The translations under genes were made by a program, and so were the position numbers. 64,000 bases of DNA, from the NCBI GenBank assembly GCA_948470475.1, contig OX419346.1, positions 18,768,917 to 18,832,916 of the forward strand. The letters are read 5' to 3'. The stretch is from Galaxea fascicularis (lineage: Eukaryota > Cnidaria > Anthozoa > Scleractinia > Euphylliidae). Shown here piece after piece: positions 47,675 through 60,300 of this stretch (the stretch's first letter is position 1; each line of letters starts with the position of its first letter). Below the pieces are notes generated by a model. That model was given only the letters and a program-made list of their open reading frames with translations. It searched no databases and was not told where the DNA came from.

Positions 47675-50600
47675 TCACACGAGAGCCCACGCCATATTTC
47701 CTGCTCTTCCTGTGGCTCTAATGCTGTCATAGACATCATCTCTACCTATGATTCCTCCAAAAATATATGGCTAGAAATGAAAAAAGATTGTATAAGTGAA
47801 CGAGTAGGCGCCCCAGGTATTTATATTATCCCCAGAATATTGAGGAAATTTTAATTATTGCAAAGCAACAGGTCACATGGATATTGCAATAGTCTTGCGA
47901 TAGTTTTCAGGAATTTCTGTATTTGCACTATGACTTAAACTTTAAGAAATAACTCAGTAAGTAATAGTGATCAATACAGGTACCGTGGAACACAGTGCAA
48001 TGGAATTCAGTCAATTTATTGAGAAACCAAATGCAACAAAATGTTTAACAAACACAACTGTTGTTATTGTTGTAGTAGATTCATAAACACTGGAACACTG
48101 CAGTAGAATTTAAACAATTTGTGGTAAAACCAAATAAAACGTTGAATAAAAACGTGCAGTATAGGTCCTGGCAAACGAGGCCACATTGTTGCGGACACAT
48201 TGTTGCTCATGATTGTTTCTATGCTGCGCAAACTTGGAAACATTTGTTGCGGACGCAAAATGTTTCTGAACAAAATCAGAAACACTTTTTGTGTCCCGGA
48301 CACAAAATTTGTGTCCGCAACCAATGTTGCGCGAGCGAGCAGATGGGTAGCCTGCAAACAGGCTCTCCATTTGGGTATTCCGAGAGATGGTCGTGTCGAC
48401 TTGCTCTTTAAGTGGCACGCGGTCAACGATCGGGGATTGGGGCCCAAACCCCTAGCTTTTGACCGCGCACCATTAGAAAGCAAATCTCGGAATAACCCAG
48501 ACGGAGAGCCTGTTTGCAGGCTAGCAGATGGGGAAACATTTGTGTCGGCAACAATGTGTCATCGTTTGCCAGGGCCTTATTTCCTAAAAAAAAGTCAAAA
48601 TATTAATCGAAACTATCGATAGTTCTCTACACTATCGCGATTGTTATCGATATTTCATTTTTATTATCAATCCAACGCTAACGCAGTGTTAATATCGCAA
48701 TTAATCGATAGTTCGATGTACTGTTACAACCTTACTGGAAAGTGGTGTGTTGACAAAAGGGAGACTGGAACGGCTAAGAAACAACATGAATTTGGATTTT
48801 CAACGTTAACAAATCGACATACAGAACATTCACCTTGTCAACACCGTGCACTTGAACTTCCAAGGCCATTCCTGTTCCAGGCATGATCCCAATTGGTTTG
48901 GCCTATATAAACAAAGAAATGGATCCATACATCTTATTCAGTCGAATAGTGCGGTTTTCAACTAAAGTGTCGTAAAATCAAAATCAATTATTCTGACCAA
49001 TTACAGACAGCTTAATAAACCAATTAGAATTTGAAGTTATTACATGCAACTGGGGCCAGGCATGCCTTTCTCGAAACCCCCGAAACTTCTCGGGCCTATT
49101 TCGGGTGCTATACAGTATTTTCCTAAGTATCACAAAAACGAATCTTGACGTTTCCAGGAAATAGATTTTGCAACCAATTCTTTCATAAATCTTAATCATA
49201 GTCAAAGGCCAGCTTTTTAGGATAAGCGGGCCGCAGTTTTGAAATGGCTTTTCGGGCGCGAACCGTTTACGAGACCTTCGAGAAACGGGCCACTCAGGCG
49301 CGGGAAAATGCGCGCGTGCAACTCGAGATCGGCTTTGTTTTAGTTTCTCATTGGCTGATTTGTCACCCAATCACACAGCAAAGTAAAGGTCAACTGAAAA
49401 GCGCTCTAAGATACAAACTAGTTGTAGCAAGATGGAACTTGCAATGCCTTTGAACTGACATCTTCGCGCCAACTGAAACTGTAGACAAGAAGGCGCGACT
49501 GAGAAACCCCACGTCCCGCGGGACTGTAAGTCTCTCAGCCTCATATAGCGTACACCTGTGTGTTTGATCCCCAGGGTGCCCGCTGGAAGATTTGACTGTT
49601 CTATTGAACAAAGTTATCGAAAACATATAGGTTTACCTTGCTAAATCTTGCTATTGTATCCAGTCGGATGGAAATATGTTTCCCACTCGATGATCTGGCT
49701 TTCTCGAAACACAAATAACTATGGAACGTAAGGAAAATACAATAAAAAGAATAAGTACTCAAAACCAAGCTTCGCAATTTTTTTTTACTTATAAACCCAG
49801 GCTTGTATGTAGGTTTTGACGTGGCTGCGGGGAACATACCAAAATGAAGCCCTGAATTTCGATTATTATGGTGCATAATCACTAAATGTTCACCTCAAAA
49901 TGTTCAGTCAACAAAAGCCACAGCAAATTTAAAACAAAATCAGATTATTTTGACAACCCATATCGAGAAATAAAAAAACACTATACAGAAAGGCCGTTTC
50001 CAGTCTGCCGAAGATCGTTGCTTGAGGCACCACCAGAGGAAAAAAAAATTGTTATTTTTTAACAGCTTCATCCTTGTATGGCCTCTTACAAGAACGCAAG
50101 ACAAAAAGACCAAGACAAAAAAACGTATATCCATTTAAAATCAAGATTTAATGAAAACATATTACAATGATTTAATGAACCCAATAAATTCCTGGTTTCG
50201 AAGGATGTGGTTTTTAGGAATAAAACTGTCACCCATAGGAGTACACGATCCAAAAATTCTGGAAAGGAAATTAGTATTTGAAGTCGGCCAGGACCCTTTG
50301 CTAAATGAAACCGTAATTTTTACTCGAATAAAATAATTAGAATTAACCACTTACTGCTTAACGTCATATTAATTACCTCTGACTTAGAAACAATCGTCCA
50401 TGTTTAATGTGGGAGAGAGGTCTCTCTTTGTCCATAAAAGCACACCTTTTTCCATCTTCCCAGCCTGAAAAGATGCGTGAAGTTTGAACTTTTAAATTCG
50501 GTAGTAAACATACTCATCAATGTCGTCATCATCATCATCATCATCATCACCACCACTACCATTGTCATGACGAGTATCCTCATCTTAAACTTCAGCGATG

Positions 50601-53600
50601 GCCTTAGCATCATCACCGCCATCGCTATCACCACTAATTACCACTAACATCAATTACTAACTGATGACTGATTTTCACCTGGAAGAGCACTCTCACTTGA
50701 TGCCAGTTTAAATTTCTCTGAGAAGGGGTTTGAGATCAAGCCTGGTGACGCCTCAGATGAACTACCGTTGCTAGGCGACGACGACAAAGAACATAATGAA
50801 GAGTCCCGAGGAAGATTCTGAAATATATATCATAAAAGCGACATTAGGGTGTTAACAAGAAGATAACATGTAACGTTTACAAACCTCAATTAACAGTCTG
50901 GGAAGAGTTACTCAGAGCATAGATATCGCTCGAAAAGATCTGTCTCTTCTTCATTTGTATTTACTGTGAAAACCCGAAAACCGTGAACACTAGAAACAAT
51001 AAATTATTGAAGGAACATGTCACGTAAAAAATCCCATAAACGCGCGAGAAAACTAAACTGCAAACAGTAACGGTTATTAGTTGGGGTTTCAAGTTGCCTC
51101 TGATTGGTTACAGTACAACGGGAAATGTCAAAATCAAATCAAAATACTCAGTTTTTGTTTTTGCACAGTAAATATCTAACACTTAAGAGCAATATTTATG
51201 TATAACTATGCGAAATGCGCTTTTCGTGAAACAAATAATTACTTCAGTTGAAAGAAATATTTTTGCTCGTTCAATGTTTAAATAGGTCACGTTAAGATTA
51301 CTTAATTTCCTCTTCACGCACGAATTCTTTACGTTTAACAGAAAAAATGAATTCCACAAGGCTGACAAAAACTTGTACATGGTTTGGCGGACGTGTCCTA
51401 GTTTGATCAGTTTGCAAAATGCGAATTTTCAGCTGGAAAGAGATCTACCTCTCCATCAACTTCCTCCGGTCGTTCAGCCAGTTCAACATCCGTGGGTAAC
51501 TCTCTCCATAGCTTAGCTGTAGAATCGTATCGCCTCTTGACCTGTTTGCAAAATAAGAGACATAAGTAAGGCAGGTCTCACTGCGATTCATGTTCGGTTT
51601 CCAGCTTCGCGCTTTTCGATTTCTCAACTCCCTCTCCTTTCAACGCCTGCCACGTTGGCTACGTTCATTTTGTTGTCGAGAGCTTGACGGAATTCTATTC
51701 CGTTAATTCAAAAAATGGAGTAGTTTCCAAAACAACAGGAAAAATTCTATTCCGGAATAGTCCAAAAGAACGCACCCTAAATAAAAAAAACAAAACAAAA
51801 ACAAAATAAACATGTTACCTTTGGAAAGCGATGATATATCGGATTCACAATAAAGAGCTTTATACCCAGAAACAAACCTGTTGAACGAGACCACAAAATC
51901 AACAACATAGCCTGCCTTTTGCTCAAAAACATCAAAAGATCTAAACATCTTAAGTTTTGTTGGCAGTTTCGGACCACTGAGGAAGTTTATCTCCGTCTTG
52001 TCTTCTTTTTGTCGTCGTTGCTGCCGTTGGTGACTTTTTAGAGCAACTGCTTTTACGTCTGTGGAGGGGGCGGGGGGACAGACCCAAGAGAGGGCAAGGA
52101 AAGAAGGTGAACAGATTTTTTCTTCTTTAATACATCATTTCCTCTCAGATTCTGGCCTCACAGACTTATGGAAAATTCATTCATTAGCGGAATGTTTATA
52201 CTTTTACATTTGACCGGGGATAAGAAACATTACAAGAACAGGTTACCTATGAGACGAAACAGAGTTGGTCCTTTCAGCAACAATGACGCTAACAACGCCA
52301 TACATAAAGAAGTAAAGAGCTTCCTGGCAGCTACAGGATGATGCCAAGACAACAAACTGGAACAACAACAAAATACACAATAAAATGCTGTTAAACTTCA
52401 ACTGCAGTCTGTGTGTTAAGCGTCAGAGAGGGAAAGGTCTTCGATAAATAAAATGAAGCAAATCGAGAAAAAGTACCTACTTTTTAACTTTTTCTAACGA
52501 GTCCGCCATTTTTCCAAGGGTGTTCTACGAAAGAGGACAGGAATAAAGGTGTAAATAACCCGGTGAAGGCAACACCAAAGGTGGTTAACATTCAATTTCA
52601 TCTGTATTTATTTCAGTGAACGCACTCGATCGGAAAATGCGCATTTACAAGAAGTGTAACCAGACAGACAACTATGTATGATAAGTAAGTGATGTATGTG
52701 AAATGAATATGTATGATGAATATCATACGTGTGATAAATAGCCTGCGTAAACCAGCGTTCCAAGAGAAACGGGAAGGGGGAATTCGGGCGCGCGAGGACG
52801 CGAAGGACGCGCGAGGAAGGAGGGAAACGAGCAACATAATCGCTCGCCCATTGCGTTCTAGAGCGCACACATTTTCCCTTTCACTTCCCCTTTAAACGCC
52901 TGCATGTCATAACAACGGGCTAGAGACAAGGTTCGCGACGAAAGCCTGTCTTCTAGATAGCCCAGTCAACGTAAATACGCTTAACACGATAGAATAATCA
53001 TGCATCAGTGTAACAGAACGACTATCAAATCATCTTAATTACCTGAACTTTTCTTGCTACTTGTAAAACCAGCTGAAATTTGTCGGACCAACTGTAATCT
53101 TCCGAGGAATTCCCCTGTGGAGGAAAAGTCACTTTCAAGTTGAGCAACTAACGTTTCATGATTAACAAAAAAAATTGAGGACGTTTAATGTTTTTGTAAA
53201 ATGCTTTGACTGTGTAAATATATACAAGGGCATCCGTCCATCTCGAAAGACTACGGAACTGCGCCAGGAATTACTTTACACGGGATAAGCAGTGTCTGCT
53301 GTGACTGCGGTACAATGTTACAGCGGCTACACTGTCCGGAATAAGGCTCAATTTCGACAGTTAATCAACACCATGACTCGGAAAGAGTGGGATGGGAGAA
53401 AGTAGACGGAGGTGGGGAGGGGGAAGAAAAAGGCCTGGAAGGGAGCCAAAAGGCGCTTGCAGGTATCCCATCCCCGGAAGGTAGTTCGATAATCAATCCC
53501 GTGTCAATGATATTTGAAGCTCCTTACCTCATCTTTCTCTTTCTCTATAAAACCAAGTTGTTTAGCAATGCCTCTGGTCATGGGGCAAAAATTAAAAGAA

Positions 53601-56600
53601 CAGTTAGGAAATACAACATGATACTGAACCCTTTAAGCCCCAACAATGACCATAGACTACTTTCTCATTACACTATCATCATTACAGCTAACACACAGGT
53701 TGTGAGAATAAAGGAAAATGATCATCGAACATGAAATGCCTTGATGTTTAACCAAATTCTCTGAACTAGTGGTATGCGAAAAACGAGAAAAACAGTTAAG
53801 AGAAAATACATTTTAATGTCAGGGCTTAAGGTTGACGATCTCCATTATTTTGATTTGTCCTCCTCGTTTATTTTTTTATTCATTCAAACATTATTCTATG
53901 GCCAATTATCATTTTCATTTTCATCCGAAACTTCCTTAAATTGGCTCTTTAAATCGTGGGCTTGCTCATTCGTTTCGACCATAAACCGTTTCCTGTCCGG
54001 TTAGGTTAACATTTGTCTATCGGTTCGTCCGTTTTTCTATCTCATTTCCGGCCGTTTATTGGTTTGACCAGTCTGCCGTGTATTCGTCCAGTAGGGATCT
54101 CTATCTGTCTGTCGCTTAATGTGTTCAAGAATTTGGTTTATAAACGGAGTTGACAATGTAAATTGGCCACCGTACAGAGATTCTAAAAGCTGACGTTTCG
54201 AGCGTTAGCCCTTCGTCATTCGCCTTGACGGAAGAGGGCCAGCGTTCGAAACGTTAGCTTTTAGAATACCTGTACCGTGGCCAGTTTACTTTATCAACTC
54301 AGTTGATAAAACCAAATTCTTGCGTACAACTGTTCGTCCGGCATCCCGTCGACATTTAGTGCGTATTTATACCCTTATTTCTTCATTAGGAATTTCTTTC
54401 TTGCATTATATTACGTGGACTCACTTAGCATGAAGATAATTCATGAAGAGCTTCCAAATCGCCACAAACAGAATCAAGGGGAGGAAAAAGCCATGCCAGA
54501 CAGAATACATGTACACCTACATCACATGTATGAAACAAAAAAAAATGTTTGCTTTGTGTTGCACTGAATGATAAATAAAATACGGGGATATAAGGAGTCC
54601 GTTCACATACTGACGTATACCGAGAAATATACAATGGAGGGTGGAATCCGCGCGTTTTTATTGGTTTAGACGAGTCTGCGATCGGCGTGTACACGCAAGA
54701 ATGACGTCATGAGTCAAAGAAAGTATAAAACAGATAAATTCCATTTGTCAGTGCGTGCGTATTCCTATAACGCACGCACGGAGGACATGAAAACGGCGTA
54801 AGGACACGAGTCACGTTTCTCGCCGCTTCATCTTTCTTACTACGTTTAACCTCATTCGTGGGTTAGCTGATGTTTCAATATTATGGCGAAAAAGAATGTC
54901 GATGTATGAAGACTATGTAAACACTCGCAAAAAACTCGTAGACGTATCCAAGACACAATAACAAAACTCGATTTCTTCCTGGTCACCAAAGACAACGGCA
55001 AATAGTTTCAAAGCACTTGTTAATTACTCCGTAGAAAACTACAAAATATTTGAACAGTTACAATTTGTTGGGCGTCTTTCCGTTTCCCTTATACCACTTC
55101 GTATATTGATGGTGTACAATCTCAGTATAGGCCCGAATTCCAGTCATTAAGTAAAGCCTTTAAGATGAAAATAAACTAACTGCCGGCTGACAACGGATTT
55201 ATAGCAAAACCCTTGTTTTTTCACAGCCATGTTTTTGGACTTCATACGGACTTATTTTGAAGCCTTAAACTCCGCTCAAACTGCTGTTCACTTTTTTTGT
55301 ATCTGTAATGCAGCAGATTTCCAAGTGCGGTTATTGAAACATTCTTCAATTCTTGCTTGTTTGCTAATGTATAGTTCATGTATACTGGTATATACGTAGC
55401 CAAGTGAAAAGTTCCATCTCGCCGTTTTAATTGCATTTGTTTCTAAACAGCTGTTACGCCTAAAATGATAGGAGATAATCATTAATAAGTGATACCAACC
55501 AAAAATATTAGGAAAGAGGCTGTAGGATTGGACCAGGATAGAACCCCATCGACAGACTTGATAAAACTTGTTATAGGTTTTATACCTGCAGCTAAAGAAA
55601 AAGAACAGACAGCTATTTATTTATTTATTTATTTTTGGACAACCAAAGGGGACTTCAGACATGGTTTGATGCTACTCTGGTTTGAAAATTGATGAATGTG
55701 ACTTAAAAAGTTACAATTCACGACCCTAAAGGGGACTTCTCGCAGTCCCTGTCTATAATAATAATCAGTGTGCAAGCAAACATTATTTTACGGTACTACT
55801 AAAACAACAGTTGGCAGCCTCCACTCAAAACGTGAACCGCAATACTCAAGTTCAAGACTTGAGTCAAGGGTACGTCATGTTTCAAGTCTAGAGATGTTCA
55901 AAGAATTTTTTCAAGATGTTTTATGCAGGATTGAAATTTGAGGGAACAATTCGCATACCAGAGAGGATTTCAGTCAATCAGTCAGCCGGTCATCTAGTAG
56001 ATCAGTCAGTCAGCTAGTCAGCCAGTGAGTCAGTGAGTGAGTCAGCCAGCCAGCCAGTTAGCCAGTCAGTGAGTCGGTCTGTCAGTCAGTCAGTCAGCCA
56101 ATCAGAGGGTTACATTAGTGTGCCTGATGACTCCATGGCTCTCATGCATCCCTAAATGGCATGGCAGGTCTTAAATGATAATATTTCATTTGCTGATTAC
56201 ACTTACTAAATCGGTTGATATTTTCTTTCAACCTACAAGAGAACAAAAAACAAATTGACAGAAATAAGCATCAGCCTCATGTGGGCCAGAGTCTCAAGCT
56301 AGTTCTGTGGTGTTAACAGTGATGAAGGATCTATGCAAAGGACTGAATACCTTTTTACAGCCAAAGGCTCCCCTTCAGAATCTTCTTCACCATCGGTTTC
56401 CAGTTCATCATTAACAAAGTCCCACAGTCTGTCAACAAGCTAATAAACAAAAAGTAGAACTACACTGAGCAAACCCAATTTGCATTTGTAATCGATACCC
56501 TGGGGATTATGCAAATTAGGCTATAAAAGCAATTATGCAGGAAGGGAGGGAGGGAGGGAAGTGAATTCAAAAAAGGGAAAAAATAAAGTATGTGGCAAAG

Positions 56601-57303
56601 AGAAAAAAGAGTTAGAGAAAAAAGGAGGAAAGGATATACCAAAAACCAAGTGATAAGGAGATGGCCAACTGGAAGAGGAAAAGAGACAGGGAAAGTGGAC
56701 GAGTATTGAGGAGTTACAAAGGGAGGTAGGTAGTGTTGTATATGTATCTCTGCATATCTCACCAGATGTACTAGTTGCATTTTCCACAATTCCAGCTTGG
56801 TCTTTACCCTCTGGACTCTGTGAGGTTCGTCAGCTTAAAATAAGAGAGATGGTAAATGAAATTTGAATTCATCACTCAGGGCTTCCAATTTCATAGGATC
56901 CAATTATCTGGGGAACCAATTATCACTGAACATTATGGACCACTGGTCAAGTCATACACCATCAGTAATTTATACATGGAAATGAAAGCACCATGTAAAG
57001 AATAAAAGGATCAGTATGCAAACAGCTCTGGAGCAGGATTGCACACACTTGTGTTAGGACTCAGGATGGACATGCATATGGAATAACAACAGTGAATGGG
57101 CTTACAACACCATACAGTGCTATGTAAGCTATATTAATTTTATAGTGACTAACTGTAATTCTTTCTTTCTTGTTGTGTATTAGAGACATTGTTTTATTCA
57201 TGTGGCAGGAACTTGAAGCCAGCTGTTAGCTACGCCAGGCTGATGAGGCCTAACAAGGCTGAAACAACCGTCCATGGCTGCTAATTAACGCTCAGGCCAA
57301 AAG

Positions 57304-57350
<47 letters not shown>

Positions 57351-60300
57351 GGTGGTGCCTGCCAACACATGGCCATAGTCACCTAAGTGTGGCTTTCAGC
57401 TATACCTATACCTGGGCCTGACACATTAATTTGTGAGGTATTCTTGTCACATTGTGCCACTTCCTGCAAGCTTCACATAATTATTTCAAAGAATGTTACC
57501 TAAGCTGGAGGTGGTATGTTCAGATGGTTCTGCTTGTCCAACACTGTCAACATGATCAGCTCTACCCGGTTCATCATAGGCAGACTCCTCATGTGAATGA
57601 AGGGTTCCCTCTACCACAGCACTTTCGCTTGAGTCATGTGGCCCAGAGGGTTGTAAATTTAAGTCTTCTTCTGTACAAAGATGCACCCAGTCATCTCCAC
57701 CTTTTTCTGAGCTGTCTGGTACCATGCTGTGGCCATGTCTGTGGTTCACTCGACTTGCATTTTTTCTAAAGTAGAACTTTAAAATTTAGCCATAAAAGCA
57801 TCAAATATATTTCTTCAACACCAGTACTGACTGGCTGATTGATTGGTTGATTGATCAATTGATTGATTGATTAATAATTTATTAATTGATTGATTGACCA
57901 ACTGACAAGCCAACTATAAAACCAACAGACTGCTCAACCACCTAGGAAACTGACTGCAGTGACCAAATGACATTTCAAACTGTGGAAAACTCAACAGTGT
58001 TTCATGCTGACCACCAATTAAGCTAAAATCATGTTATGAAACTGTAGAATAGTCTTGTTTGTTTCAGCTATGTAACCGCTCCTCCAATAGTTTGACAGGA
58101 TAAAACGATACAGAGACCATGTGCTTTTGTAATTCGAGCATGGATTAAACAAGTTACAGTTCATTCGGTGTAGTTCACTGGTGTGGGAATATTACATTTT
58201 GGCGACGAGGACAATATGGCTTTAATCGGTAAAGTGGAGGAATTCCAGGGAAACGACAATTGGATAGAGTACACAGAACGTCTGGAGCATTATTTTACGG
58301 CAAACGAAATTACCGATGCTGGGAAGAAACGAGCGGTGTTACTCAGCTCGTGTGGAGCGAAAACGTACAAGCTAATCAGGAATTTAGTATCGCCAGGGAA
58401 ACCAACCGACAAAACCTTCGCTGAGCTTGTAAACATTGTGAAGAACCATTTAAATCCGCGACCGTCGACTATTGTTTACCGCTTCAAGTTCAACAGCCGC
58501 TTTCGACAACCAAAGGAAACCATCCAGCAATATGTCGCTGAATTGCGAAGTCTTTCGGAGCATTGCGACTTTCGTGATCAACTAGAAGATATGATCCGAG
58601 ATCGTTTGGTTTGTGGGGTGAATGATGAAAGGATACAACGTCGACTGTTGGCCGAAAGCCGATTGGATTTCAAGAAAGCACTGGAATTAGCTACAGCTAT
58701 GGAAATAGCCGACAAAAACACGCGCGATATACAGCAAGGCAACCCGGTGGAGAAGCCCAAGGAATCACTAGTCAACCGTTTAAACAAGGAACAGGGCAAG
58801 CAAACAGTCAAAGAATGTTATCGCTGCGGAGGGAAGTTTCATGAAGCCGAAAAATGCAGGTACAAGGATGAAAAGTGTTATCGATGCCAGAAGAAAGGTC
58901 ACAAGGCGTCGAAGTGTCGCGTGAAATTGAAACTCAACCAGCGGAACGGAAAAAAACAAGGCAACACACATCACATGGAAGCGACAGCCTTGGAAGAAAA
59001 TCGAGAAGAAGAAGATACTGAGGAATACACGTTGTTTCATGTGGCCGCAAAAGATCAAGAGCCATATCGAGTAGAGATCAACTTGAACGGATTTTCAACG
59101 GACGTGGAGGTCGATACTGGAGCAGCCGCTACGATTATTAGCGAAGAAACGTTCAAGAAAATCAGTCAAGGGAACTCAGCACAGACCAAACTAGAAATGA
59201 AACCGACTCAAGTAAAGCTGCGAACATACACTGGTGAATCGGTTAAAGTTCTGGGAACTGTGGACGTTGTTGTTCTTTACGAAGGACAAGAAAATATGCT
59301 GTCAACATTGGTCGTGGAGGGGTCTGGACCGAATTTGTTAGGAAGGGATTGGTTGAAAGTTGTGAAGCTCAACTGGAAGAAATTGTTCAAAGTGGAGGCT
59401 GATGGAAATCAAGTTGAATCTAAACTCAAGACATTGATCACTCAGTACTCAGAAGTGTTTGAAGAAGGCTTAGGAACTTTCACAGGACCAAAGGCCAAGA
59501 TTCATGTGGAAGCAGGTGCAGTGCCAAAATTCTGCAAAGCACGACCAGTGCCATACGCCATGAAGGGGAAGATTGAAGAAGAACTCAAGAGATTACAGGA
59601 AGAAGGAACAATTGAATCCGTACAATTCTCGGAATGGGCAGCCCCTATTGTGCCAATCCTGAAACCAGACAACTCCATTCGGATCTGTGGTGATTATAAG
59701 ACAACTGTCAATCAAGTTTCAAAGGTGGATAATTACCCCATCCCAAAGGTGGAGGATTTGCTAGCTACCCTAGGTGGTGGAGAGAAATTTACAAAGCTGG
59801 ACATGAGTCAAGCCTATCAACAGCTACAGCTGGAAGCCGAGTCTAAACAGTACACCACCATCAACACACACAAAGGGCTGTTTCAATACAACCGCCTGCC
59901 TTATGGAGTCTCGTCTGCCCCTGGTATCTTCCAACGTAACATGGAAAATCTTCTGCAGAACATTCCGTATGTGATTGTCCGAGTAGACGACATATTGGTG
60001 TCAGGTGCCAATGACGATGATCATTTGAGAAACCTGGAGGAAGTCTTGAAACGTCTTGCAGAAGCTGGATTGAGATTGAAGAAAGGGAAGTGCGTATTCA
60101 TGGAATCTCAAGTAACTTACCTGGGTCACCAAGTGAGCAAGGAGGGTATCCAACCCATGGAGGATAAAGTGGATGCTATCACTAATGCACCACCTCCAAA
60201 GAATGTGTCAGAGCTCAAGTCCTACCTGGGCATGATCAATTATTATCAGAAATTCCTGCCAAATTTGTCAAGCGTGTTGGCCCCACTACACAAATTACTT

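Larger units (their letters stand above)
47675..50464 (-). other. GRAM domain of GRAMD4-like copy P (four exons)
   Basis: Exons 50464-50377, 49718-49637, 48902-48834 and 47770-47675 encode GWEDGKRCAFMDKERPL, GRLFLSQ, YLCFEKARSSSGK, IRLDTIARFSK, IGIMPGTGMALEVQ and YIFGGIIGRDDVYDS. The first three exons match copy A in length (88, 82, 69 nt). The last is longer (96 against 72 nt), giving a C-terminal tail RATGRAGNMAWALV that is absent from copy A. Confidence 0.88.

Noticed and set aside
48064..48622. Frames of 96-140 codons on both strands
   Set aside because: They run through the nested inverted-repeat elements; the similar lengths on both strands reflect palindromic sequence.
58183..58215. 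Upstream GTG start of the gag-pol frame inside the LTR
   Set aside because: Non-ATG start lying in the LTR and primer site; ATG 58216 is the natural start.
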